From CAYQCN01 sp964415975 (GTDB lineage Bacteria; Patescibacteriota; Saccharimonadia; QS-5-54-17), in contig CAYQCN010000004.1 of assembly GCA_964415975.1 (NCBI GenBank), forward strand, positions 1 through 42,399: a DNA stretch of 42,399 nucleotides. The letters run 5' to 3'. Every line of letters starts with the position of its first letter. Within the stretch, counting starts at the first letter, position 1. Positions 33,427-41,093 of this stretch are shown piece after piece. A program made the translations under genes and the position numbers. Under the pieces are notes generated by a model. That model ran no database searches. It saw nothing but the letters and a program-made list of their open reading frames with translations, and was not told the origin of the DNA.

Positions 33427-35448
33427 TCAAACTTTTACTCTACGCAACATTTGAGCATTAATAGCCACAACCACTGTACTGGCCGACATCAACACTGCCC
33501 CGACTGCAGGAGTAAGCAAAACACCCCAAGCTGCCAGTACTCCAGCCGCTAAGGGAATGGCCACGATATTATATCCAGCCGCCAGCCACAGGTTTTGCAC
33601 CATTTTCCGGTACGTCGCACGAGAAAGAGTAAAAATCCGAGCAATATCGCGAGGATCAGACTGTACAAGCACAATATCTCCAGCTTCAACCGCCACATCA
33701 GTTCCGGCGCCAATAGCAACTCCGACATCTGCAGTCGCCAGCGCCGGAGCGTCGTTAACACCATCACCTACCATAGCCACCCTTTTACCTTGTTTTTGCA
33801 GTTCTTTAATCTTGGAAGCCTTATCTTCTGGCAGTACTTGAGCAAAGACTGTATCGATATCAAGCTGATCTGCCACCGATTGAGCGACTGCTGATGTATC
33901 TCCGGTCAACATTGCTATCTCTAGACCTTTATCATGCAAGTCTTCTATGGCAGCCCTGGCCTCCTCGCGAATTGCATCAGCCACTACAAACACAGCCACT
34001 ACCTGACTTTTACGTAGCAAATAGATTGCCGACTGGCCACTTTCCGCCGCCTTATTAGTAACTACTTGTAGCTTGTCTGGCACAGATACCTGATCGGACT
34101 CTATTAATGCTGGGCCACCAATCTTATATTCAACTCCATCTACAGTTGCGACCACTCCTTTTCCAGATATGGATTTAAACTTCTCGGGCCTACTAATAGT
34201 AATCTGCCGCTCTTGGGCTGTCTTAACAATACCCTCAGCTATAGGGTGCTCTGACTCTGACTCTACGCTAGCTGCCATCTTCAGAGCCTCGTCTGCATCT
34301 ACTGCATCTGTAGCAACAAGGTCAACTACCCTAAACTCTCCTAAGGTCAAGGTTCCGGTCTTGTCAAAAACTACCACATCGAGTTCACGCGCCTGCTCAA
34401 GACCTCTTCTGTCGCGCACCAACAGGCCATTGCGAGCGCCTAAAGTGGTTGAAATCGATACCACTAATGGAATCGCTAAGCCCAGTGCATGCGGGCAAGC
34501 AATCACGAGCACCGTCACTACCCGCACTATCGAAAAGTCTATAGGAGCTCCTGTTAGCTGCCAGCCAATGAAGGTAAGAGTTGCTGCCGTAAGTGCGACA
34601 ACCGTCAATAGCCGAGCAGCTCGATCGGCCAGATGTTGCACTCGAGACTTAGAGGCTTGGGCTTCTGCTACAAGTCTCATAATTCCTGACAATTTAGTGT
34701 CATCACCCGTGCCGGTCACTTTTACGCGGAGCGACCCTTCGCCATTAATAGTCCCAGCTATCACCTCGTCACCTATTTGCTTGGCGACTGGGCGCGACTC
34801 GCCAGTAATCATTGCCTCGTTGATATAACTATCCCCACTGTCAATCAGCCCATCGGCCGGAATGCTCTCACCAGGTCGAATCAAAACTATATCAGCCAGC
34901 TTAAGCTCATCGACCGACACCCTCTCTTCCCCGCCACCAAATAGGCGAGTAGCAGTATCAGGCAACAGCTCGGCTAATTCCTGCAAGGCTCCTTGTGCTT
35001 GATCGATGGAGCGCATCTCTATCCAGTGTCCAAGCAACATAATTGTCACCAGAGTAGCCAGCTCCCACCATAGTGCCTCAGCTTCAATCGCCCCAATCTG
35101 TACAGCCCAAGAAAACACAAAAGCCACACTAATAGCTAGGGCAATAAGTGTCATCATTCCAGGCAAGCGGCCTTTTATTTCATGCCATGCACTCTTAACG
35201 AAAACCCATCCACCATAGACAAATACAACTGTACCGAGCAGTGGGCCAATCCATTCAGAGCCATCAAACACTGGCGCCTCATATCCAAGTAACTCCTGAA
35301 CATGAACGGACCAATACACAACCGGCAGTGTCAAGATCAGCGACAACCAAAACCGGCTACGAAACATTTCCGGGCTGTGGCCTTCATGGTTGTCGTGACC
35401 ATCTTGATGACTATGTGCGCTATCAGGCTGCGAGTTATGGCAGTGCAT
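33427..35448 (-). CDS. copB: Copper/silver-translocating P-type ATPase (CopB-like, P1B)
   Basis: Heavy-metal exporter in the membrane. The N-terminus has no CxxC domain but a His-rich stretch (8 His in the first 24 residues). The transport helix has CPH (IACPHALGLAIP), the mark of CopB-type P1B-3 pumps, not CPC. The actuator loop TGES, phosphorylation site DKTGTLT, the HP dipeptide in SEHPIAEG, and the hinge GDGVNDAPAL are all present. 673 residues. Its ATG shares one base with the stop of the regulator gene (TAATG), so the two are translationally coupled. Confidence 0.95.
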   Translation of the reverse strand: MHCHNSQPDSAHSHQDGHDNHEGHSPEMFRSRFWLSLILTLPVVYWSVHVQELLGYEAPVFDGSEWIGPLLGTVVFVYGGWVFVKSAWHEIKGRLPGMMTLIALAISVAFVFSWAVQIGAIEAEALWWELATLVTIMLLGHWIEMRSIDQAQGALQELAELLPDTATRLFGGGEERVSVDELKLADIVLIRPGESIPADGLIDSGDSYINEAMITGESRPVAKQIGDEVIAGTINGEGSLRVKVTGTGDDTKLSGIMRLVAEAQASKSRVQHLADRAARLLTVVALTAATLTFIGWQLTGAPIDFSIVRVVTVLVIACPHALGLAIPLVVSISTTLGARNGLLVRDRRGLEQARELDVVVFDKTGTLTLGEFRVVDLVATDAVDADEALKMAASVESESEHPIAEGIVKTAQERQITISRPEKFKSISGKGVVATVDGVEYKIGGPALIESDQVSVPDKLQVVTNKAAESGQSAIYLLRKSQVVAVFVVADAIREEARAAIEDLHDKGLEIAMLTGDTSAVAQSVADQLDIDTVFAQVLPEDKASKIKELQKQGKRVAMVGDGVNDAPALATADVGVAIGAGTDVAVEAGDIVLVQSDPRDIARIFTLSRATYRKMVQNLWLAAGYNIVAIPLAAGVLAAWGVLLTPAVGAVLMSASTVVVAINAQMLRRVKV

Positions 35449-35942
35449 TACTGGTTCTTTCTATTGTTTTTTAAATATTTTCCTAGGTTATTGCTAAACT
35501 GTTGCATACATCCACTTCCGCAAAAATAATACTCCTCGCCCTCATACTGATAACTATCTGCCACTTCAGTTAAGGCCAGCCGCATACCGCAGACCAGGTC
35601 AACAACTAGCGGATACAGGGTTTCTTTGTCGGTGTCTAATACATCGCTATCAAGATAATTATGATCAAGCAAAAAAGCCCGCACCAAACGGCAAGCTTGG
35701 GCAATCCTCGGATCTTTGAGTTGGTAATATATCTCATGCCCATCTCGCCTAGTAGCGACTATGCCTGAACCTCGCAAAACGGCTAGATGCTGAGAGGTGT
35801 TAGTCTGAGATATGCCAAGCATATCGGCCATAGACTTTACCGGTAACTCCTCATGAGTTAAAAGCTGCACAATTTCAAGCCGTTTTTGGCTAGCCAACGT
35901 TTTAAAAACCGCTTCTTGCTGACGAAATGCTGATTGATACAT
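35448..35942 (-). CDS. ArsR regulator fused to a C-terminal YHS metal-binding domain
   Basis: 164 residues. The first 95 are an ArsR/SmtB winged helix (TLASQKRLEIVQLL; SMADMLGISQTNTSQHLAVLRGSGIV; wing RRDGHEIYYQL). The last 50 are a YHS/TRASH-like domain: DLVCGMRLALTEV, YEGEEYYFCGSGCMQQF and LGKYL, with three cysteines placed as in copper-binding YHS domains. It should sense copper (or silver) and release the operon. The start lies 6 nt after TAAAAT, and a TTCAAAT direct repeat overlaps the -35. It is the first gene of the operon with the CopB-type pump. Confidence 0.92.
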   Translation of the reverse strand: MYQSAFRQQEAVFKTLASQKRLEIVQLLTHEELPVKSMADMLGISQTNTSQHLAVLRGSGIVATRRDGHEIYYQLKDPRIAQACRLVRAFLLDHNYLDSDVLDTDKETLYPLVVDLVCGMRLALTEVADSYQYEGEEYYFCGSGCMQQFSNNLGKYLKNNRKNQ

Positions 35943-35948
35943 GATTTA

Positions 35949-35978
35949 ATTTTAGCCTTTATATTCAAATCTTCAAAT
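35949..35978 (-). promoter_or_regulatory. Copper-operon promoter with ArsR-type half sites
   Basis: TAAAAT (35949-35954) is the -10, and TTGAAG (35971-35976) is a -35 at 16-nt spacing. TTCAAAT is repeated directly at 35964-35970 and 35972-35978, resembling half sites of ArsR/CadC operators and overlapping the -35. The ATG is 6 nt from the -10. Confidence 0.5.
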
Positions 35979-36132
35979 ACTTGCATATTTTTCTTACTAA
36001 AATCAATGATTAAGCCTTGAAAAGTTATAAATACTCAAACAATCCGTTGAACAAAACTACTTTACTAGCCTTTATATTTCTTCAGTTAGCCTATATACAG
36101 CAAAATCAAACCATCTAACTAGGTTATATCTA

Positions 36133-37974
36133 CTAGCCCTGATGCTTGATAGCTCTTTTACGCGCACCATGATCTAATTCGCGCTTTCGCAGGCGAAGAG
36201 CAACCGGAGTCACCTCTAGAAGTTCATCGTTCTCGATAAAATCAAGGCTTTGCTCAAGGCTCAAATCTGTGTAAGGGGTCAGCTGGACTGCACCCTCTGA
36301 GCCCTTGCTGCGCATATTGGTTAGATGCTTAAGCTTACAGACATTCATCTCTATGTCTTCTTGGCGGCTGTTAAGTCCAACAATCTGACCAGCATAAACT
36401 TTCTCAGCCGGTCCGACAAAGCACTCTCCCCGCCCCTCGGCCATCTCTAGAGCATGAGGCGTAGTAGTGCCGGTCTCAAAAGCCACTATCACGCCATTCC
36501 TTAGCTGGTCGAGTGGCGGCGTCTGGTCTATGTAGCCTTTCATTAAGCTATTCATCACCACTGTGCCTTTGGTTTTGGTAGCTAGGATATTCTGCAACCC
36601 CAAAAGCGCCCTGGTGGGTATCTCATACACGAGCTTCGAGCCGCCTCTGCCATCAGCCGACTGTTCTTGTAGCTTGGCTCGACGCTGTCCAAGCTCCATC
36701 TGCACAACTCCCATGTGCTCATCTGGCACCTCGATAGTCAGCTCCTCCACCGGCTCTTCGATCTTGCCGTTATTATCCCTAGTAACAACCTGTGGTCGCC
36801 CCACTTCAAACTCATACCCTTCACGCCTCATCTCTTCAATCAGGACACTCAGGTGAAGCTCTCCTCGGCCTGAAACCAAAAATCCAGGACTGCTGTCCTC
36901 TACCTTGAGGCTTACATTGGTCTCAAGCTCTTTTTGCAAACGTTCACCAATCTGTCTAGAAGTGGTAAATTCACCTTCCTGACCCTTGAATGGGCTGGTA
37001 TTAGGCCCTAGATATATCTTCAAGGTAGGCGCCTCTACAGCCAGTACCGGTAGAGCTTCGGGCTCAGTAGAATCGGCAATAGTTTCGCCGATCTTGGCCG
37101 CACCGACTCCAGTCAACTGAACAATGTCGCCAGCGATTGCATGTTGAATCTCTGACTTAGCCACTCCATGACTCATAAACATATGATCGATTTTAGCCGA
37201 GACTTGGCCGCCGTCTTTCTCACACAGCACAACCTCATCTCCAGTTGACACCTCGCCTCGACGTATACGGCCGATAGCATACTTGCCTTTGTAGTTGTCC
37301 CAAGCTAAGGCAGTTACAAGCATTTGAAAAGGCTGATCAGTTGCCACATCTGGAGCTGGCACGTCTTCGATAATAGTTCTTAATAATGGCTTTAGATCGG
37401 CCGGCTGCTCGATATTATCTGGTGGAGTGTCCCAGGCTTTACCGGTACTGCCCACCGCATAATAAACTGCATACTGTAGCTGATCTTCGTGTTGGGCCAG
37501 CTCTAAAAACAGATCGGCTAGTTCGTTTTCAACCTCTTTTATTCTAGAGCCTGGCTTATCAATTTTATTAATTACTACAATCGGTTGTAGATTGTTGGCT
37601 AAAGCTTGCGATAGCACAAACTTGGTCTGAGGCATCGGCCCTTCTTGGGCGTCAACTACCAGTAGACATCCATCAGCCATATTCAATGTACGCTCTACCT
37701 CCCCAGAGAAGTCGGCATGGCCCGGAGTGTCGACAATGTTAATTCTATATCCATCGTGCTTTATGGCTGTAACCTTAGCGGTAATCGTAATACCTCGCTC
37801 TTTCTCCTGATCGCCACTATCCATTATCAGCTCCTGATCCATTTCGGCTTCATGCTCTGCAAAAGTCTGCGACTGCTTCAGCAGTCCGTCAACTAAAGTA
37901 GTCTTGCCATGATCGACATGGGCAATGATGGCAATATTGCGAATTTGAGCTGGATTCTGTGTGTTTACACTCAT
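36133..37974 (-). CDS. typA: Translational GTPase TypA/BipA
   Basis: Ribosome-associated GTPase of the EF-G family. G1 is AHVDHGKTTLVDGLL at about residues 18-32, G2 lies in RGITITAK, G3 in DTPGHADF, and G4 in NKID. The usual C-terminal parts follow (ESSPGFLVSGRGELHLSVLIEEMRREGYE in pieces, and the BipA-specific GVIVAFETGTTTPHAL and VGLNSRQEDI). 613 residues is the family norm. The leader is unusual: a 9-bp hairpin lies between the Shine-Dalgarno and the ATG, described separately. BipA is linked to cold and stress growth in other bacteria, so structured control in the leader is plausible. Confidence 0.97.
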   Translation of the reverse strand: MSVNTQNPAQIRNIAIIAHVDHGKTTLVDGLLKQSQTFAEHEAEMDQELIMDSGDQEKERGITITAKVTAIKHDGYRINIVDTPGHADFSGEVERTLNMADGCLLVVDAQEGPMPQTKFVLSQALANNLQPIVVINKIDKPGSRIKEVENELADLFLELAQHEDQLQYAVYYAVGSTGKAWDTPPDNIEQPADLKPLLRTIIEDVPAPDVATDQPFQMLVTALAWDNYKGKYAIGRIRRGEVSTGDEVVLCEKDGGQVSAKIDHMFMSHGVAKSEIQHAIAGDIVQLTGVGAAKIGETIADSTEPEALPVLAVEAPTLKIYLGPNTSPFKGQEGEFTTSRQIGERLQKELETNVSLKVEDSSPGFLVSGRGELHLSVLIEEMRREGYEFEVGRPQVVTRDNNGKIEEPVEELTIEVPDEHMGVVQMELGQRRAKLQEQSADGRGGSKLVYEIPTRALLGLQNILATKTKGTVVMNSLMKGYIDQTPPLDQLRNGVIVAFETGTTTPHALEMAEGRGECFVGPAEKVYAGQIVGLNSRQEDIEMNVCKLKHLTNMRSKGSEGAVQLTPYTDLSLEQSLDFIENDELLEVTPVALRLRKRELDHGARKRAIKHQG

Positions 37975-38009
37975 AAAAATACGCCTGCTTTAGCGAAGCA
38001 GACGCTCCT
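37975..38009 (-). promoter_or_regulatory. typA leader: Shine-Dalgarno, hairpin, then start codon
   Basis: On the minus strand AGGAG (38005-38009) is followed at once by stem CGTCTGCTT (37996-38004), loop CGCTA, stem AAGCAGGCG (37982-37990), then TATTTTT and the ATG at 37974. One G-U pair is in the 9-bp stem. Unfolded, the Shine-Dalgarno is 30 nt from the ATG; folded, it is 7 nt away. A TATACT -10 is at 38032-38037. The hairpin plus T-run could alternatively terminate transcription. Confidence 0.7.
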
Positions 38010-38097
38010 ATTAATAACTTTATTGGCTTACAGTATAACAGATAAAGCCAAGATCCCCAGACTGGACATATCCACAGCATGATACTATGGCTATACA

Positions 38098-38910
38098 ATG
38101 AGCAAAACTCCCAACGACAAACCCTCACAACCCTGGCCAAAAATACTACGCCTGAAGCCGAAAACGCTGCTAATGATAATAGGGCTTTGGCTTTTAGTTG
38201 CTTGGAGCCTGTTTTTGGTTATAGATATTGCCGGCTGGATCGATCCTGGGTTAAGTCGACCGGTCTGGATGATACTTTTCAACGACCGACCGGTGGAGTG
38301 GACCCAGTGGCTACTGCTAGCCGTGAGTGCAGGTAGCACCGGCTATTTAGCCGGAAGACTTGATAGCATGGGCCAGACCATGCAGGCTAGATTTTTCTTG
38401 CTGATAGCCATTGCTTTCGGGCTGATGCTGGTAGAGGATGCCGGCGACATTCGCCACACTCTGAACAGAGAGATAGGCCGCCTCACAGGAGATGAGATAT
38501 TTGGAATAAAGCGCGACTTTGTAGTTGAGGCGCCCTACTTCCTGGCCCTAGCCGCCCTGCCGCTATATGCCATCATCCGTTACGGCAAGTACGTGTGGCA
38601 AGCTAGCAATGTTCGACTTTATCTATTTACAGGCTTTGTCTTTTACGCCCTAGCAGCCGGCGGATCAGCTATTAGCAACCTTTTCCACTCTTATGTAATA
38701 GTCGGCGGCTTTATAGACTTGGTGCTGCTGGGCAACAATCTAGAACCCTTACCCGGAAGAAGCCAGGGCTTTACCTATTTTCTATTTACCGACTCAGTCA
38801 TAGAAGAGAGTGTTGAGCTAATAGGCTTAACCCTCATTCTAGCTGCCATTTTAGCTTTCGCTGGAAATTTACGAAAAAACAACAGTCAGCAGCGCCAACT
38901 GTCAATTTAA
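38098..38910 (+). CDS. Uncharacterised seven-helix membrane protein
   Basis: Not recognised. 270 residues, about seven hydrophobic helices. Conserved-looking acidic and basic residues sit at helix ends (LVEDAGDIRHTLNREIG near residue 102, and DSVIEESVELIGL near 236). It occupies the place of the a subunit, immediately before a c-like gene, and its length equals a typical a subunit, but the essential-arginine helix pattern of AtpB cannot be found. A separate promoter lies after it, so it may not belong to the ATPase operon. Its own start lies very close to a TACTAT/GATACT box. Confidence 0.7.
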   Translation: MSKTPNDKPSQPWPKILRLKPKTLLMIIGLWLLVAWSLFLVIDIAGWIDPGLSRPVWMILFNDRPVEWTQWLLLAVSAGSTGYLAGRLDSMGQTMQARFFLLIAIAFGLMLVEDAGDIRHTLNREIGRLTGDEIFGIKRDFVVEAPYFLALAALPLYAIIRYGKYVWQASNVRLYLFTGFVFYALAAGGSAISNLFHSYVIVGGFIDLVLLGNNLEPLPGRSQGFTYFLFTDSVIEESVELIGLTLILAAILAFAGNLRKNNSQQRQLSI

Positions 38911-38953
38911 AAAATATGCAATATACTTTACCATAAGGGTAATTACACCTTAT
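38899..38953 (+). promoter_or_regulatory. Promoter and operator-like dyad of the F-type-like ATPase operon
   Basis: CTGTCA (38899-38904), 17 nt, TATACT (38922-38927). The predicted transcription start near 38934 falls in a dyad of ATAAGG (38933-38938) and CCTTAT (38948-38953) around a GTAATTAC core. The -35 lies inside the end of the preceding gene. A repressor or a 5' hairpin could act here. Confidence 0.6.
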
Positions 38954-38958
38954 AGACT

Positions 38959-39837
38959 ATGATAAAAAACAAAACTAGCCACAACACACCCACACTTAGT
39001 ATCAACAAGCTCGCAAGAGCTGACTATCAAAAATATTTTCTAACCGCTGCAGCACTGTTAGCTAGCGTGTTAATTATAGCCAGCGCAGCTCATGCCAGCG
39101 CAGCCATCTCTAGAACTTACTACACTGATGAAGAGCCCCCGATCGGTTCTATAGTCAGCCTTAAAGACAACACATCTGACAATGTTGAGCTATCTACCCC
39201 AAGCAATGCCGACAATATGCTGGGCGTAGTTGCCAACGAAAACCACTCCATGATTAGCTTGTCCGGCATGCAAGAAGGTGAAGTGCCGGTAGCTAAAAAC
39301 GGCACTTTCGATGTACTAGTTTCTGACATCAATGGCGACGTCAACCGAGGTGATCACATTGCCGCCTCGCCAATTGCCGGTATAGGCATGCAAGCTACCA
39401 GCAACACGAGAGTGGTTGGCATCGCACAAAGAGATCTCACAATAGATAACGGCCGGATGGACACCTACACCGACAGTGACGGCGAGGAGCATGAGGTCTT
39501 GCTTGGAGAGGTGCCGGTTTTGATCAATGTCGCCCATTATTTCGTAGAGCCTGAAAGGACTATTATACCGGCCGCCATCCAAGAGATTAGCAACGCCATC
39601 GCCGGGCGTCAGGTAGAACCACTGCCCATTATTATCAGCACTATCATCTTTATAGTGACATTAATAGCCGTAGCCAGTATCATTTTCTCAATGATACGCA
39701 ACAGCATCATATCTGTAGGACGCAACCCAATGTCACAATCAGCTGTATACCGCAATGTGATGCAGTTGACAGCCCTGGTGCTTGGCATACTGTCAGTAGC
39801 AACAGTGTCAATATATCTAATACTAACGGGGTTCTAG
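38959..39837 (+). CDS. Divergent ATP synthase c-like protein with extracytoplasmic domain
   Basis: 292 residues. A signal sequence (about 25-48, AHASA cleavage-like site) precedes a beta-rich, acidic domain of about 170 residues (50-220; for example EGEVPVAKNGTFDVLVSDI, NRGDHIAASP) predicted outside the cell. The last 70 residues form a helical hairpin (about 223-246 and 266-290) joined by SVGRNP (252-257), the loop of F-type c subunits. The predicted topology (N outside, loop inside) also fits c. But helix 1 lacks the GxGxG repeats, and helix 2 has no Asp or Glu, so the ion-binding carboxylate is missing. Its place just before b-, delta- and alpha-like genes supports the c relation. It is probably a structural or rewired ring protein. 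Confidence 0.72.
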   Translation: MIKNKTSHNTPTLSINKLARADYQKYFLTAAALLASVLIIASAAHASAAISRTYYTDEEPPIGSIVSLKDNTSDNVELSTPSNADNMLGVVANENHSMISLSGMQEGEVPVAKNGTFDVLVSDINGDVNRGDHIAASPIAGIGMQATSNTRVVGIAQRDLTIDNGRMDTYTDSDGEEHEVLLGEVPVLINVAHYFVEPERTIIPAAIQEISNAIAGRQVEPLPIIISTIIFIVTLIAVASIIFSMIRNSIISVGRNPMSQSAVYRNVMQLTALVLGILSVATVSIYLILTGF

Positions 39838-39841
39838 CGCC

Positions 39842-40621
39842 ATGAACGGTCTGCAAATCTTTCTGCTTATAAATATGGTCATGCTCGGCATAGCGGCTAC
39901 CGTCGCAATACAGCACGCCTATGCTCACTACATGCACAAAAAACACCCCGAAAAAGATCACGACTCATTAAAAGACTCGCCCCTGTCTAAAGAATTCAAA
40001 GATCAGCTAATCAAAAGAGCCGAACAAAACTTCCAAGATCGACTAGAAGCTAGCGGCGACAGTCTGCAGCACGACCTTAAAGCAACTTCCGACCGAATAA
40101 ATATTCATCTTGAACAGCTAGGCAACGACATTATTCACAGAGAATCCGAACGACACAAAGCCGAACTTGAAAGACTCTATGCACACGCCGAACAAGAAAT
40201 TAAAAATATAGCCAATAGTCTTTCTGAAAACACCGATCAGCACAAGCAAAAACTCGAAACTTTCTCCCAGCAGACCGACATCGCCATCAAAGACGCAAAC
40301 CAAAACATCGAAAACTACAAACTGCAATTAGGCAGCAAACTGGAAGAGCTATACCAGCAAGCCGAAACTTCGATAGCAACCATCAATCAAGACGTAGAAA
40401 GCCACGCCCAACAAGTCAAGCAGCAGATATCAAAACAGGCCGAAGACGAAAAACAACAGCTCATAGACCAGTTCGAGACAAAACTGGCCGACGCTGCATT
40501 AGCTTTCCTGACAGAAACCCTTGGGCACAATGTCGACCTAGGAGCACAAAGCGAATACCTAACCAAAACACTTGAAAGCCACAAAGATGAATTGATTAAA
40601 GGTATAAAAGATGAAGCTTAA
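39842..40621 (+). CDS. ATP synthase b-like stalk protein with long coiled coil
   Basis: 259 residues. One N-terminal membrane helix (about 4-25) and a very long, charged coiled coil (about 45-235) rich in Q, E, K and D. A short end (ETLGHNVDLGAQSEYLTKTLESHKDEL) resembles the part of b subunits that binds delta. It is about 100 residues longer than usual b subunits (156-170), so the stalk would be longer or bent. It starts 4 nt after the c-like gene and overlaps the delta-like gene by 11 nt. Position and shape identify it, since b subunits are poorly conserved. Confidence 0.75.
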   Translation: MNGLQIFLLINMVMLGIAATVAIQHAYAHYMHKKHPEKDHDSLKDSPLSKEFKDQLIKRAEQNFQDRLEASGDSLQHDLKATSDRINIHLEQLGNDIIHRESERHKAELERLYAHAEQEIKNIANSLSENTDQHKQKLETFSQQTDIAIKDANQNIENYKLQLGSKLEELYQQAETSIATINQDVESHAQQVKQQISKQAEDEKQQLIDQFETKLADAALAFLTETLGHNVDLGAQSEYLTKTLESHKDELIKGIKDEA

Positions 40622-41093
40622 ACTTCCAGCCAATGTCGCCTCTTATCAAGACCTAAGCCAGCTATTGCTAGAGCTACAGCATTACAGGCAGTGGCAGACT
40701 CAAGCTCAGGTAAAACAACAAGTCGAAGCTAGTAGCGGCCTAGCCCCAGAACTTTCGGATAATGCAGCAACTATTATAGATGAGTGGCACAACGGCAAGC
40801 AGCCAAGTGTTAAAACACTTGATCAGTTAATAGATAGCGTCCAAGAATTAAAAGATAGTTCTCCTACTATTTCCATTACGCTGGCCGCACCTTCCGGACC
40901 AAAACTTAAAGCCCAACTAGCTAGCTGGTGTCGCGACAACCTAGACCCAAACGCCCTAATCGACTTCAGTTTTGATAGCACTATTTTGGGAGGAATGGTC
41001 GTTAGGTGGAATAGTCATATATATGACTGGTCTTTTAGGACTAAAATCCTAAGCAACAAGAAGAGGTTCACGGAAGTATTGCGGCATGTTTGA
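40611..41093 (+). CDS. ATP synthase delta-like protein (C-terminal part conserved)
   Basis: 160 residues. The C-terminal end matches the delta/OSCP signature: DSTILGGMVVRWNSHIYDWS is like DPSLIGGVVIRIGDKVID in ordinary delta, followed by a helix that would meet b. The first 100 residues do not show the usual six-helix domain with its YA-AL start. AAAGGT lies before the ATG. It overlaps the b-like gene by 11 nt and the alpha-like gene by 8 nt. It should link the stalk to the alpha-like head if the complex is assembled as in F1. Confidence 0.78.
   Translation: MKLKLPANVASYQDLSQLLLELQHYRQWQTQAQVKQQVEASSGLAPELSDNAATIIDEWHNGKQPSVKTLDQLIDSVQELKDSSPTISITLAAPSGPKLKAQLASWCRDNLDPNALIDFSFDSTILGGMVVRWNSHIYDWSFRTKILSNKKRFTEVLRHV

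Noticed and set aside
38098..38910. Seven-helix protein as ATP synthase subunit a
   Set aside because: Position and length fit, but I cannot find the conserved arginine helix or other AtpB motifs, and a promoter separates it from the next gene.
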